A DNA stretch of 64,000 bases from UBA7887 sp964408735 (GTDB lineage Bacteria > Pseudomonadota > Alphaproteobacteria > UBA7887), in contig CAYPAX010000003.1 in assembly GCA_964408735.1 (NCBI GenBank), positions 1 to 64,000 of the forward strand, read 5' to 3'. The notes under the pieces were generated by a model. It saw nothing but the letters and a program-made list of their open reading frames with translations. It made no database searches and was not told the DNA's origin. Shown one piece after another: positions 8,458 to 17,700 of this stretch. Position 1 is the stretch's first letter; the number at the start of each line of letters is the position of its first letter. Both the position numbers and the translations under genes were made by a program.

Positions 8458-10431
8458 TTACGCTGGTGCCACGGCAGCACGGGCGCGGCGCGGCGCGCCG
8501 ATACGATGGCGCCTGTCCGACAGCGACACCACGCCGCCCACGGCCATGACGATGGTGCCGATCCATAGCCAGGCAACCAGCGGATTGTAGTAGATGCGCG
8601 TGGCCCAGCCGCCCTCGCCGTCGGCATCGCCCACCACCACGTAGCGGTCGCCGAGCCAGGTGGTCAGGATGGCCGCTTCCGTGGTCGGCATCTGCGAGAC
8701 CGGATAGGCGCGCTTCTCGGGCCACAACTCGGCGATCACGCGCTCGCCGTCGAGCACCGTGAAATGGCCGCGCTCGGCCGTGTAGTTGGGTCCCTCGATG
8801 ATCTGCACGCCCTCGAAGCGGTAGTCGTCGCCGGCCACGGTAATGGTCTCGCCCGCGCGCATGATCTGGAAGCTTTCGGTCTTCCAGGCGCTCGATGCCG
8901 TGATCCCCGCCACGACCATGGCAACGCCGAAATGCGCCAGGCTCATGCCATAGGCGGAGCGCGGCAAGCTCACGGCGCGGCGCAAAGACTCACCGATGGG
9001 CGCACGGAACAGGCGCACGCGCTCGGCCCACTCGACCAGCACCCCGGCGGCAAGCCAGGCAGCGAGCCCGGCACCAAGCGCCGCCAGCGGCGGTCCATCA
9101 CCGGCCAGCGTCAACGCCAACACGGCTGCCAGCGCCGCCGCGGCAAACGCGAACCAGAGCCGCGCCAGGACACCGGCCAGATCCGCGCGCTTCCAGGCCA
9201 GCAGCGGCGAGAGGCCGGCAAGCACCAGGGTCGGCGTCATCAGCGGAATGAAGACGGCATCGAAATAGGGTGCGCCGACCGAGACCTTGCCCGCATCAAG
9301 CGCATCGATGATGAGCGGATAGAGCGTTCCCAGCAGCACCGTGGCGGCGGCCGTCGCGAACAGGAGATTGTTGAGCACCAGACTGCCTTCGCGGCTGACG
9401 GGCGCGAACAGGCCGCCGGGTGCGAGCTTCGGCGCGCGCAGGCCGTAGAGCAGCAGCGAGCCACCGATCACCACCACCAGGAAGGCGAGGATGAAGACGC
9501 CGCGCGTCGGGTCGGTGGCGAAGGCGTGCACCGAGGTCAGCACGCCCGATCGCACCAAAAAGGTGCCGAGCAAACTGAAAGAGAAGGCGACGATGGCGAG
9601 CAGCACGGTCCACGACTTGAGCGCATCGCGCTTTTCGCAGACCAGCGAGGAATGCAGCAGCGCCGTGCCCACCAGCCAGGGCATGAAGGAGGCGTTCTCG
9701 ACCGGGTCCCAGAACCACCAGCCGCCCCAGCCAAGCTCGTAATAGGCCCACCAGCTGCCGAGCCCGATACCGACGGTGAGGAAGCTCCAGGCAGCCAGCG
9801 CCCAGGGCCGCACCCAGCGCGCCCAGGCGGCATCCACACGACCTTCGATCAACGCCGCGATGGCGAAAGCGAAGGTGATCGAGAAACCGACATAGCCGAG
9901 ATAGAGGAACGGTGGATGGAAAGCCAAACCCGGATCCTGCAGCAGCGGATTGAGGCCGTTGCCGTCGAAGGGCGGCGGAAAGACGCGCTCGAAGGGGTTC
10001 GAGGTGAAAAGCATGAAGGCGAGGAAGCCGAAAGCGATCCAGCCCTGCACGGCGAGCACGCGGGCACGCAGGGACGCCGGCAGATTGCCGGCAAAGGCCG
10101 CGACCGCGGCGCCGAACAGCGCCAGGATCAGCGCCCAGAGCAGCAGCGAGCCCTCGTGATTGCCCCAGACGCCGGTGATCTTGTAGAGCAGCGGCTTGTC
10201 CGAATGGGAATTGCTGGCCACCGCCATGACGGAAAAGTCCGAGGTCACATAGGCCTGGGTCAGAGCGGCAAAGGCACAGGCGATGGCGACGAACTGTACC
10301 GCCGCGGCGGGCCGCGCCAGGGCCATCAGGCGAAGGTCGCCGCGCGAGGCGCCGACCAGCGGCACGACACCCTGAATTGCCGCCACCACGAAGGCGAGCA
10401 CGAGAGCGAAATGGCCAGTCTCGATGATCAC
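8458..10431 (-). CDS. ccmF: Heme lyase subunit CcmF
   Basis: 657 aa polytopic membrane protein that ligates heme to apocytochrome with CcmH and CcmI. The tryptophan-rich heme-handling motif is WGGWWFWDPVENA; multiple histidines lie in membrane segments. The start is taken as GTG at 10431 (VIIETGHFAL matches the normal CcmF N-terminus), overlapping the ccmE stop by GTGA. The usual family length is about 650 residues. Confidence 0.95.
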   Translation of the reverse strand: MIIETGHFALVLAFVVAAIQGVVPLVGASRGDLRLMALARPAAAVQFVAIACAFAALTQAYVTSDFSVMAVASNSHSDKPLLYKITGVWGNHEGSLLLWALILALFGAAVAAFAGNLPASLRARVLAVQGWIAFGFLAFMLFTSNPFERVFPPPFDGNGLNPLLQDPGLAFHPPFLYLGYVGFSITFAFAIAALIEGRVDAAWARWVRPWALAAWSFLTVGIGLGSWWAYYELGWGGWWFWDPVENASFMPWLVGTALLHSSLVCEKRDALKSWTVLLAIVAFSFSLLGTFLVRSGVLTSVHAFATDPTRGVFILAFLVVVIGGSLLLYGLRAPKLAPGGLFAPVSREGSLVLNNLLFATAAATVLLGTLYPLIIDALDAGKVSVGAPYFDAVFIPLMTPTLVLAGLSPLLAWKRADLAGVLARLWFAFAAAALAAVLALTLAGDGPPLAALGAGLAAWLAAGVLVEWAERVRLFRAPIGESLRRAVSLPRSAYGMSLAHFGVAMVVAGITASSAWKTESFQIMRAGETITVAGDDYRFEGVQIIEGPNYTAERGHFTVLDGERVIAELWPEKRAYPVSQMPTTEAAILTTWLGDRYVVVGDADGEGGWATRIYYNPLVAWLWIGTIVMAVGGVVSLSDRRHRIGAPRRARAAVAPA

Positions 10432-10874
10432 GGTGCTTCGTCCTCCTGCCAATGGCCCGAGTCCTTGAGCGCCTGGGCGACCTCGGGCGGCATATAGGTC
10501 TCGTCGTGGCGCGCCAGCACCTGGGCCGCAACGAAGGTGCCGTCGGGCCCGAGATTGCCTTCTGCCACCACCCCCTGGCCTTCGCGGAAGAGATCGGGCA
10601 GCACGCCGGTGTAGCGCACTGCCAAAGTGGTCGCCATGTCGGTGATGACGAAGGTGGTGGTCAGACCGTCTTCGAGCTTGGCTATGCTGCCTTCCTCGAC
10701 CAGGCCGCCGACGCGGATCGACTGGCCGGGCGCCAGGGTCTTTTCGGCAAGCTCCGTCGGGCTGAAGAAGAAGACGATGTTGTCCTCGAAGGCGCTGAGC
10801 ACCAAGGCCGCCGCGGCGCCGAGCGCCAGCAGGCCGACCAGGACCACCATCAGGCGGCGGCGCTTACGCGTCAT
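10428..10874 (-). CDS. ccmE: Heme chaperone CcmE
   Basis: 148 aa. It has one N-terminal membrane helix (LMVVLVGLLALGAAAALVL) and then an OB-fold periplasmic domain. The heme is bound covalently by the histidine in LARHDETYMPPEV. The start ATGACGCGTAAG at 10874 is inside the end of ccmD; longer in-frame starts would run deep into ccmD. Confidence 0.94.
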   Translation of the reverse strand: MTRKRRRLMVVLVGLLALGAAAALVLSAFEDNIVFFFSPTELAEKTLAPGQSIRVGGLVEEGSIAKLEDGLTTTFVITDMATTLAVRYTGVLPDLFREGQGVVAEGNLGPDGTFVAAQVLARHDETYMPPEVAQALKDSGHWQEDEAP

Positions 10875-11034
10875 CGCTCTGTCCCAGCTCGGCGCGCAAG
10901 GCCGCCAGCTCTGCATTCGCACGCCTGGCCCGGGCGATGATGCGCCAGGCGAGCGCGCTCAAGACCACTGTCGCCACGCCATAGGCCGGCCAGATGAAGC
11001 GGGCATAGCCGCCCATGTCGAAAAACTCGCTCAT
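10864..11034 (-). CDS. ccmD: Heme exporter subunit CcmD
   Basis: 56 aa, found by position and structure. One membrane helix (FIWPAYGVATVVLSALAW) is followed by a basic cytoplasmic tail (RIIARARRAN). CcmD helps release holo-CcmE from CcmABC. It overlaps ccmC by 4 bases at its start and ccmE by 11 bases at its end. Confidence 0.88.
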   Translation of the reverse strand: MSEFFDMGGYARFIWPAYGVATVVLSALAWRIIARARRANAELAALRAELGQSDDA

Positions 11035-11792
11035 TGCGCCGCCACCGGTGCCGCCGTTGTCGCCGCCGCCACCTGGGTGCGGCGGAGGGCGCGCAGCTTG
11101 GCCGCCGTCACCTCGGCGCGCATGCCGAGCAGCAGGAAGGTCACGAAATAGGCCTTGAACGCCAGAGCCATGGTCATCAGCGGCCACATCATTTCGGCGG
11201 CGATCGACGGTCCGCCGCCGCGCACCACGCTGGCCGGCTGGTGCAGGGTGTTCCACCAGTCGACCGAGAAATGGATGATCGGCAGGTTGATCACACCGAC
11301 CAGTGCCAGGATGGCGGCCGCGCGCGCGCCCTTGCTGGGGTCGTCGAAGGCGTCCGCCAGCGCCATGTGGCCGAGATAGAGGAAGAACAGGATCAACACC
11401 GAGGTCAGGCGCGCGTCCCAGACCCACCAGGTGCCCCACATGGGCTGACCCCAGAGCGAGCCCGTGACCAGCGCAATGAAGGTGAAGCCGGCGCCGATGG
11501 GCGAGCAGACGCGCGCGGCGATATCGGCCAGCGGGTGGCGCCAAATCAGCCCGGTGGCGCTCGCCGCCGCCATCACGCCATAGACGAACAGCGCCATCCA
11601 GGCCGCCGGCACGTGCACATACATGATGCGCACCGTCTCGCCCTGCTGATAGTCGGCGGGCGAGGCGAACAACGACATATAGAGCCCGGCCGCCAGCGTG
11701 AGCACGGTAATGCCCACCGCCCAGGGCATGAGGACGGCGGATAACCGCATAAAACGTGCGGGATTGGCGAACCGATGGAGTGTCCAGGCCAT
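11031..11792 (-). CDS. ccmC: Heme exporter protein CcmC
   Basis: 253 aa with six membrane helices. The periplasmic tryptophan motif is WGTWWVWDARLTS and the heme-ligating histidine region includes MYVHVPAAWMA. It loads heme onto CcmE. The start ATGGCCTGGACACTC at 11792 gives the usual length; the larger open frame upstream overlaps ccmB and is not real. A C-terminal Ala/Thr-rich tail is slightly long for the family. Confidence 0.95.
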   Translation of the reverse strand: MAWTLHRFANPARFMRLSAVLMPWAVGITVLTLAAGLYMSLFASPADYQQGETVRIMYVHVPAAWMALFVYGVMAAASATGLIWRHPLADIAARVCSPIGAGFTFIALVTGSLWGQPMWGTWWVWDARLTSVLILFFLYLGHMALADAFDDPSKGARAAAILALVGVINLPIIHFSVDWWNTLHQPASVVRGGGPSIAAEMMWPLMTMALAFKAYFVTFLLLGMRAEVTAAKLRALRRTQVAAATTAAPVAAQ

Positions 11793-11806
11793 GCGCCTTC
11801 CTATCC

Positions 11807-12472
11807 TTATTCCGCCGCCAACCGCAAGCCGGCAGCAGCGGCAAAAGGCGCCAAAACGAGCGCCACCAGCAGCGCCGCGGCGAGGATCATGAGCTGACCC
11901 GAGACGCTGGCACCGGCAATGGCGCCATCGACCGCGCCCACCCCGAATATCAGCACGGGGATGACCAAGGGCAAGACCAGCAAGGGCACCAATGTACCGC
12001 CGCGGCGCACGCCCACCGTCAGCGCAGCGCCGATGGCACCGACCAGGCTCAGCGTGGGCGTGCCCAACGCCATGGCGAGCACGAGCGTGCCGAAGCCCGA
12101 CCAGGGCAGGTTCATCAAAATTGCGAGAACGGGCGCGCAGACGATCAGCGGCAGGCCCGTGGTCAGCCAGTGGGCGCAGCATTTGGCGAGCACCATGGCC
12201 TCCAGGGGCAGGGGCGAGACCATCAGCAGGTCGAGGCTGCCGTCGTCATGATCGGCCAGGAACAGGCGGTCGAGGGAGAGCATGGCCGCCAGCAGCGCCG
12301 CCACCCAGATGGTGCCGGCGGCGATACGCGCCAGGATGGCGAGGTCGGGTCCGACGCCGAGGGGAAAGAGCACGATGGCGAGCACGAAAAAGGTGATCAC
12401 GGCGACGATCTCGCTGGCGCGGCGCCAGGCCAGGGCGAGGTCGCGGCGGATGAGGGCAAATATGGCGCTCAT
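11807..12472 (-). CDS. ccmB: Heme exporter permease CcmB
   Basis: 221 aa, six hydrophobic membrane segments, starting MSAIFALIRRDLALAWRR as usual for CcmB. The conserved loop FLADHDDGSLDLL is present. It is the membrane partner of the CcmA ATPase. It starts inside the last codons of ccmA (4-base overlap) and is separated from ccmC by 14 bases. Confidence 0.94.
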   Translation of the reverse strand: MSAIFALIRRDLALAWRRASEIVAVITFFVLAIVLFPLGVGPDLAILARIAAGTIWVAALLAAMLSLDRLFLADHDDGSLDLLMVSPLPLEAMVLAKCCAHWLTTGLPLIVCAPVLAILMNLPWSGFGTLVLAMALGTPTLSLVGAIGAALTVGVRRGGTLVPLLVLPLVIPVLIFGVGAVDGAIAGASVSGQLMILAAALLVALVLAPFAAAAGLRLAAE

Positions 12473-13071
12473 GCCAGCACCAGCTCGGCGGCGTCTTCGA
12501 GGCCGAGCTCGATATGGGTCGCGGCGATGACCATGCCGCCGGCCGCGCGGTGCTCCGCCATCAGGGTGGCAAGGCTTGTGGTCGCCGCCGCATCCAAGCC
12601 GACACTCGGCTCGTCGAGCAGCCAGACCGTGCGCGGCGCCGCAACCAGCCGGGCGAGGCCCGTGCGCCGACGCTGACCGGCGGAGAGAAACCGCACCGGC
12701 ACCTCGGCCAGGGGCGTAATGGCGAAACGCGCAAGAGCCTCGTCCACGCGATCCGTGCCGCAGCCCGCCATCTCGGCCCAGAAGGCGACGTTCTCGCGCA
12801 CGGTCAACGGCGGCTTGATGCCGTCGGCATGGCCGGCAAAGGCGAAGGCCGCGCGCCAGGCCTCGCGGTCCTCGTTCACATCGTGGTCTTGCCAGTGCAG
12901 GCTGCCCGCCTCGCGCCTGAGCAGGCCTGCGAGCAACCTCAGCAGGCTCGACTTGCCGCTGCCGTTGGGTCCGCGCAGCACCAGCGCCTCGCCCGGACCG
13001 AGCGAAAAGGAGAGGCCGGCAAACACCAGTCTCTCGCCACGCCGGCAGGCGAGGTCTTCGGCACTGAGCAA
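12469..13071 (-). CDS. ccmA: Heme exporter ATPase CcmA
   Basis: 200 aa ABC ATPase. Walker A is GPNGSGKS, the signature is LSAGQRRR and Walker B is VWLLDEP. It drives release of holo-CcmE from the CcmABC complex. No ATG is available; a TTG at 13071 (LLSAEDLACRR) is the best start, but a GGGAGA ribosome site lies somewhat far upstream, so an alternative non-ATG start up to about 15 bases earlier is possible. It is first in the nine-gene operon, with a palindromic repeat just upstream. Confidence 0.93.
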   Translation of the reverse strand: MLSAEDLACRRGERLVFAGLSFSLGPGEALVLRGPNGSGKSSLLRLLAGLLRREAGSLHWQDHDVNEDREAWRAAFAFAGHADGIKPPLTVRENVAFWAEMAGCGTDRVDEALARFAITPLAEVPVRFLSAGQRRRTGLARLVAAPRTVWLLDEPSVGLDAAATTSLATLMAEHRAAGGMVIAATHIELGLEDAAELVLA

Positions 13072-13110
13072 TTTCGTCGCGATAGGATAGTCTCCCTTGC
13101 AAGGGGACCT

Positions 13111-13375
13111 ATACCAAGGCTCACTGATAAAGGCCCATTTGACCGCACGATTTTCGCCGCTGGCTAGGAGCGGGTCGCGCCGTCGTGTTTCCCCACGTCA
13201 AGCGGCCCGCGACGACGCCAGCGGCGAAAAGCGCGCGGCCTGCGGTGGCCCGAGGCGGCCTCCCGGATGCGTCGCGACGCTTGAACGATGTCCCCGCATC
13301 GCTCGGCGCGCCGCTCCTACCCGGAAAGCCGCCTCGAGCCATCAAATGGGCCTTTATCACTGAGCCTTGGTAATG
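13111..13375. repeat. Palindromic element, copy A
   Basis: A 265-bp element filling the gap between ccmA and the DUF6494 gene. The outer arms 13111-13142 and 13343-13375 are inverted repeats with about one mismatch (left arm contains AAGGCTCACTGATAAAGGCC, right arm GGCCTTTATCACTGAGCCTT). Inside are CATTTGA/TCAAATG ends and a nested inverted repeat TTTTCGCCGCTGGC (13151) with GCCAGCGGCGAAAA (13217). The core is related to copies at 19029 and 62439. The minus strand holds an uninterrupted 79-codon frame (13121-13360) whose translation matches that of copy B (RAT-GR-LF, TWG-TTAR-AP). It probably folds as a large hairpin if transcribed. Confidence 0.85.
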
Positions 13376-13417
13376 TCACCTTGGACATTTCCCTCCAAGC
13401 CGGATAAGGAGGCGAGC

Positions 13418-13624
13418 ATGAACGAAGACACTTTCAACATGAGCATCCGCAAGTTCCTCAAGACCGTCGGCGTCACCAGCCAGCGGGAGATCGAGCAGGC
13501 GGTGCGCCAGGCGATCGCCGAGGGGCGCTTGCAGGGCAACGAGACTTTGGCGGTAAGCGCGCGGTTGACGATCGGCGATATCGCTTTGGAAACCGAGATT
13601 CCCGGCGAGATCTCGCTGGACTGA
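13418..13624 (+). CDS. DUF6494 family small protein
   Basis: 68 aa, begins MNEDTFNMSIRKFLKTVGVT, typical of the small DUF6494 family. It is soluble, with a helical N-terminus (SQREIEQAVRQAI) and a short beta C-terminus. A strong AAGGAGG ribosome site precedes the ATG. The function is unknown. It lies 20 bases before the aldolase gene and is likely co-transcribed with it. Confidence 0.75.
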   Translation: MNEDTFNMSIRKFLKTVGVTSQREIEQAVRQAIAEGRLQGNETLAVSARLTIGDIALETEIPGEISLD

Positions 13625-13644
13625 GAAACGAAAGAGGACGAGCA

Positions 13645-14412
13645 ATGCGCGAGAACCGGGTCAAGTCGATCTGGGCGGATGGCGGCGCCGTGGTCAACGG
13701 CTGGCTGGCGATCCCCAACACATTCAGCGCCGAGACCATGGCCAATACGCCCTATGACAGCGTCACGGTCGATACCCAGCACGGCATGGTCGACTTTCCC
13801 GACGCCGTGGCCATGTTCGGCGCCATGTCGGCCTATGCGCCGACGCCCTTCGCGCGGGTGCCGTGGAACGACCCGGCGGCGATCATGAAGCTGCTCGATG
13901 CCGGCGCCTACGGCATCATCTGCCCGATGATCAACACGGCGGAAGAGTGCGAGCGCTTCGTTGGCGCCTGCCGCTATGCGCCGGTTGGCTATCGCAGCTT
14001 CGGCCCCGCGCGCGGCCTGCTCTATGGCGGCCCCGACTACGCGGCCGAGGCCAACACCACGATCACCACCATGGCCATGATCGAGACCGAGCAGGCGGTC
14101 GACAATCTCGACGAGATCCTGGCGGTGGACGGCCTCGACAGCATCTATGTCGGCCCCAACGACCTCGCCATCAGCCTCGGCAACCCGCCCAACCCGGAGC
14201 CCGTGGCGGCGAACGTGATCGAGGCCGTGGACACCATCGTCAAGAAGACCCGCGAGCGCGGCCTCGGCGCCGGCATCCACTGCCCCTCAGGCGCCTCGGC
14301 CCGCGACAAGATCGAAAAAGGCTTCAACTTCGTCACCATCGCCAACGACGCCCGCCTCATGGCGCAGGCGTCGATAGGCGAGATCAAGCTCGCGCGGGGG
14401 GACAACGCCTAA
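13645..14412 (+). CDS. HpcH/HpaI family aldolase
   Basis: 255 aa class II (metal-dependent) aldolase of the 2,4-dihydroxyhept-2-ene-1,7-dioate aldolase type. The phosphate/substrate loop (GYRSFGPARG) and the metal ligands Glu in MIETEQA and Asp in VGPNDLA are in place. It begins MRENRVKSIWADGGAVVNGW, as in members that cleave 2-keto-3-deoxy acids. The physiological substrate is not indicated. Its stop overlaps the convergent lipoprotein gene by 4 bases. Confidence 0.88.
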   Translation: MRENRVKSIWADGGAVVNGWLAIPNTFSAETMANTPYDSVTVDTQHGMVDFPDAVAMFGAMSAYAPTPFARVPWNDPAAIMKLLDAGAYGIICPMINTAEECERFVGACRYAPVGYRSFGPARGLLYGGPDYAAEANTTITTMAMIETEQAVDNLDEILAVDGLDSIYVGPNDLAISLGNPPNPEPVAANVIEAVDTIVKKTRERGLGAGIHCPSGASARDKIEKGFNFVTIANDARLMAQASIGEIKLARGDNA

Positions 14413-15197
14413 GGCGACGCCGGCTCTATCTCCGCGACCTGGCGGCGCAGATCGCGTGCCATCGCCTCGACCTCTGGAATGAGTTCCAAGGCCACCGTTG
14501 TCTTGGCGTCCTGCGTGGCGTCCCATTTGGCGTCCAGGTCATTCGCCCATGTCGACAGCCTGAAGGCCGCATCTTCTACGAAAACAGTGGCGAAGCCGTA
14601 GGGATAGCCGTTGCGCACGTCGACGATCAGCGCCTGTGCCATGGCATCCGCTGAGACGTTCCGGCTCGGCGTGAGGTAGAGGCCGAGGATCGTCATATAG
14701 GTGGCAGCAAAGGGGTTGCTCCGGATCTTGCCGGCCCCCGTCACCTCGTAGATCAACACCACATCGAGGTGCTGACGGGCGGCGCCCAAGCGGATCGCCT
14801 TGACGATCTCGTCGGCGCAGCCCTGGCAGAGCTCCCGCGGCTCCGGCTGCACGAGCTCCACGACCATCGGGCTGACGGGCACGAACTCGCCCCAGTCCGG
14901 GCCCAGACGGTCTGCCAACCCCTGCCAGGCTTCGGCTTCGCCAGGCGGTAGTGTAGTCAGCGTGCCGGTATCGATGCGGGCAATGCCGATCCGGGCCGGA
15001 AAGCTCAGCTTCGGCACCACATTGGCCGCCAGACAGACCTCGGGCTCCATGGGCCCGAAATGGAGCTTGTCCCCCCACGTCCCATAGCGGTCGAGAAGCG
15101 CGGGGCCGGAGGTCGGATAAGGCACCCCGCCGCAGGCGGTAAGCGCCAGACAGGCACAGCTCAGCATGCTTATGACAAGAAACGATACTCTGTTCAT
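14409..15197 (-). CDS. Uncharacterised lipoprotein
   Basis: 262 aa. The N-terminal signal ends in a lipobox, LALTACGG, so it is probably a lipid-anchored envelope protein. The mature part has a conserved cysteine pair LCQGCADEI near residue 130 and alternating beta strands (ARIGIARIDTGTLT, DVVLIYEVTGAG, MAQALIVDVRNGYPYG). This pattern resembles secreted proteins with a TolB/LpoB-like fold, but I do not recognise a family. It is 15 bases downstream of the vWA lipoprotein and probably in the same transcript. Confidence 0.7.
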   Translation of the reverse strand: MNRVSFLVISMLSCACLALTACGGVPYPTSGPALLDRYGTWGDKLHFGPMEPEVCLAANVVPKLSFPARIGIARIDTGTLTTLPPGEAEAWQGLADRLGPDWGEFVPVSPMVVELVQPEPRELCQGCADEIVKAIRLGAARQHLDVVLIYEVTGAGKIRSNPFAATYMTILGLYLTPSRNVSADAMAQALIVDVRNGYPYGFATVFVEDAAFRLSTWANDLDAKWDATQDAKTTVALELIPEVEAMARDLRRQVAEIEPASP

Positions 15198-15212
15198 GGT
15201 TCGCCTCCTACA

Positions 15213-16799
15213 TCAGGATCGCTTGAGAGTCTGTGCCAGTTGCAGCAGGCGGATGAACTCGGCGCGATAGCCATAGCGGTCGGCCGCACGCGCGCCTTCC
15301 GCGAGCGAGAGAAGCGGTGAAAAGCCATACCGTTCCGCGTAGCCATCGCTCCTGAGCATGAGGCCGAAGCCGGCAACCGCCGTGGCAAAGCGGACCTCGC
15401 TCGACAGGGAAGCGATGTCGTAGTGACGCATGGAGTCGTCGATCGGCAGCTCGATGAGCTGACTGCGCTCACCGCCCGGCTGCTTGTAGCGAAGACGCAG
15501 GAAGGCGAATTCATGCGCCGCATCACCCGGTACGATGTCCGCCGGGCGCGGTTGATAGCGCGGTTGCTCGATATGGGCATAGCCCGCGCCTGTCGGCGTG
15601 ATCTCGTAGATCTCGGTTACCGTGTGCCCGGCGCCGATATCACCGGCATCGGCGCGGTCGTCCCGGAACTCGTAGTCGGCCATCTCCCGAGTCTCGTAGC
15701 CAAGCAAGCGATATGCCGCGACACGGGCCGGATTGAACTCGATCTGGATCTTTGCGTCGTCAGCGATGGGAAACATCGTGCTTGAAAAGTCATCGCCGAA
15801 CACCTTTCGGGCTTCGAGCAAGGTGTCGAGATGTGCCGCGTTGCCGTTGCCCTTTTGCGCCAAGGCCTGCGCGATTCGATCGTTCACGTTGCCCTCGCCG
15901 ACAGTGACCACCGACAAGTAGATGCCGCTGTCCCGCTTCTGAGAGATCATCCACTCGAGATGTTGCGGATCGGCCGGGCCGACATTGAAATCGCCGTCGG
16001 TGGCGAGAATAATACGGTTGATACCCTCGTAATCGAAGTGGCTCTCCGCCAAGTCATAGGCGGCCGAGAGGCCCGCAGCGCCGGCAGTCGAGCCGCGGGC
16101 GCTGAGCCTTTGAATGGCAGTTTCGATACGCTCGCGCTCCGACACCGGCGTAGGCCTGAGAGCCACGCGGCTGTGCCCCGAATAGGTCACGATGCTGACC
16201 CTGTCCTCGTCGTGCAGCTCGTCGAGCAGAATGCCGAAGGCGCGCTCCAGCATCGGCAGGCGGTTCGCGCCCTGCATCGAGCCCGAGACATCGACGAGCA
16301 GCACCACGTGCGCGCTTGGTCGATTGTAGCGCGGCATATCGTAGCCCTTGATGCCGATATGGAGCAGCAGTCTGTCCGGCGCCCACGGGGCCGGATAGAC
16401 GTTGGCATGCATGGCGAACGGCTCCCTGGCTTCGCGCGGGCCCGGATAGGCATAGGAGAAATAGTTGATCAGCTCTTCGATACGCACGGCGTCGCGCGGC
16501 GGCAGTTGCCCGAGCTGGAGATGACGGCGCACATGGCTGTAGGCCGTGGTATCCACATCGATGGAAAAGGTCGAGATCGGGTCCGTGTCCACCCGCTGGA
16601 ACCAGCTCGGCGCGATGGGCGGATACTGCTCGGCCGACACGGTAGGTGGTATGCGCGGTGGTGCGGGCCGATACGCGGCTGGCGGCGCCCGGTATTGGGG
16701 TGCAGGGTCCGGATAGTAGACTTGGCCGTGCTGGACTTGTCCGCACGCTGCCAGGACGGCGATGCCGGCAAGCGCCACGGGAATAGCAATGGATTTCAT
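15213..16799 (-). CDS. vWA domain lipoprotein (YfbK-like)
   Basis: 528 aa. Lipoprotein signal (LAGIAVLAACG). The proline-rich linker is followed by a von Willebrand-associated N-terminal domain (STFSIDVDTTAYSHVRRHL), a vWA domain with an intact MIDAS start VLLVDVSGSMQG, and a C-terminal DUF3520-like region ending near LLQLAQTLKRS. Homologues such as E. coli YfbK are envelope proteins of unknown role. It is transcribed ahead of the smaller lipoprotein gene. Confidence 0.85.
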   Translation of the reverse strand: MKSIAIPVALAGIAVLAACGQVQHGQVYYPDPAPQYRAPPAAYRPAPPRIPPTVSAEQYPPIAPSWFQRVDTDPISTFSIDVDTTAYSHVRRHLQLGQLPPRDAVRIEELINYFSYAYPGPREAREPFAMHANVYPAPWAPDRLLLHIGIKGYDMPRYNRPSAHVVLLVDVSGSMQGANRLPMLERAFGILLDELHDEDRVSIVTYSGHSRVALRPTPVSERERIETAIQRLSARGSTAGAAGLSAAYDLAESHFDYEGINRIILATDGDFNVGPADPQHLEWMISQKRDSGIYLSVVTVGEGNVNDRIAQALAQKGNGNAAHLDTLLEARKVFGDDFSSTMFPIADDAKIQIEFNPARVAAYRLLGYETREMADYEFRDDRADAGDIGAGHTVTEIYEITPTGAGYAHIEQPRYQPRPADIVPGDAAHEFAFLRLRYKQPGGERSQLIELPIDDSMRHYDIASLSSEVRFATAVAGFGLMLRSDGYAERYGFSPLLSLAEGARAADRYGYRAEFIRLLQLAQTLKRS

Positions 16800-16942
16800 T
16801 TTCCGCGCTCCAATGTGAGGACGCGGGACGCCGCCCTATCGGCAGACCCCCCGCCTGGAATGCCTCAGGATAGGCACGGATCGGGCGGCATCGCGCCTAA
16901 AGCGCGATCTTTCGATGGCAATTTCGTGGCAAAAGTGTGGCG

Positions 16943-17656
16943 CTAGAGATCCGGGTCGGCCCAGAGTTCCAGGTTGTCGCGGTCGCGGATGGTTATCAGG
17001 CCGCGCTCGACGTGGATCAGGCCGTCCTCGGTCCAGGCGCGCATCTGCTTGTTGACGCTCTCGCGCGTGGTGCCCATGAGATTGCCGAGGTCCTGCTGCG
17101 ACAGCTTGAGGCCGATGCGGGTGCCGTCCTCGACCTCGCTGCCGAAGCTTTCCGCCAAGCGCAGCAGATGCTTGGCAAGGCGCGCCGGCAGGTGGCGGAA
17201 GACGGCATCCTCGTAAAGGTCGCTGACCCAGCGGAAGCGCCCGCAGAGCACCACCAGCAGGCGCGTCGTGAGCTCCGGGCGCGACTGCAGGAAGGGCATG
17301 AAGTCGCGGGCGTCGATGACCACCAGCTCGGCCGCTTCCATGACGCTGGCATCGGCGCTGCGGTCCTTGCCGTCGATCAGGGCAATCTCGCCGAACAGCT
17401 CGCCGGGGCCGAGGATGTTGAGCACCACCTCCTTGCCGTCTTCCGAGAGGCTGCTGATCTTGATGCGGCCGTCGAGAATGGCCATCAGGCCGTCGCCGGG
17501 ATCGCCTTTCTGGACCAGCACTTCGCCGGCCTTGGCGTGGCGCAGGCGGGCATAGCGCAGCAGCTCGCGCAGCTCGTCATCGTTGAGATGCTTGAGCAGA
17601 AAATGCGTGCTGAGAACAGCGCGAATGTCGTCGCGCTCGTCGAGAGCCATGGTCAT
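16943..17656 (-). CDS. Crp/Fnr family regulator with cAMP-type pocket
   Basis: 237 aa. An N-terminal cyclic nucleotide domain has the phosphate-binding cassette GELFGEIALIDGKDRSADA, whose Arg-Ser pair matches cAMP-binding CRP rather than FNR; no FeS cysteine cluster is seen. The C-terminal helix-turn-helix reads LSQQDLGNLMGTTRESVNKQM. Three class III adenylate cyclase genes in the same window make cAMP a plausible effector, which is an inference. It is a single gene with a 140-base upstream gap before the vWA gene. Confidence 0.92.
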   Translation of the reverse strand: MTMALDERDDIRAVLSTHFLLKHLNDDELRELLRYARLRHAKAGEVLVQKGDPGDGLMAILDGRIKISSLSEDGKEVVLNILGPGELFGEIALIDGKDRSADASVMEAAELVVIDARDFMPFLQSRPELTTRLLVVLCGRFRWVSDLYEDAVFRHLPARLAKHLLRLAESFGSEVEDGTRIGLKLSQQDLGNLMGTTRESVNKQMRAWTEDGLIHVERGLITIRDRDNLELWADPDL

Positions 17657-17700
17657 CTTCCCGCGGGTTATAAGTACCGCCCCAGCATGGTTATAGCAGA

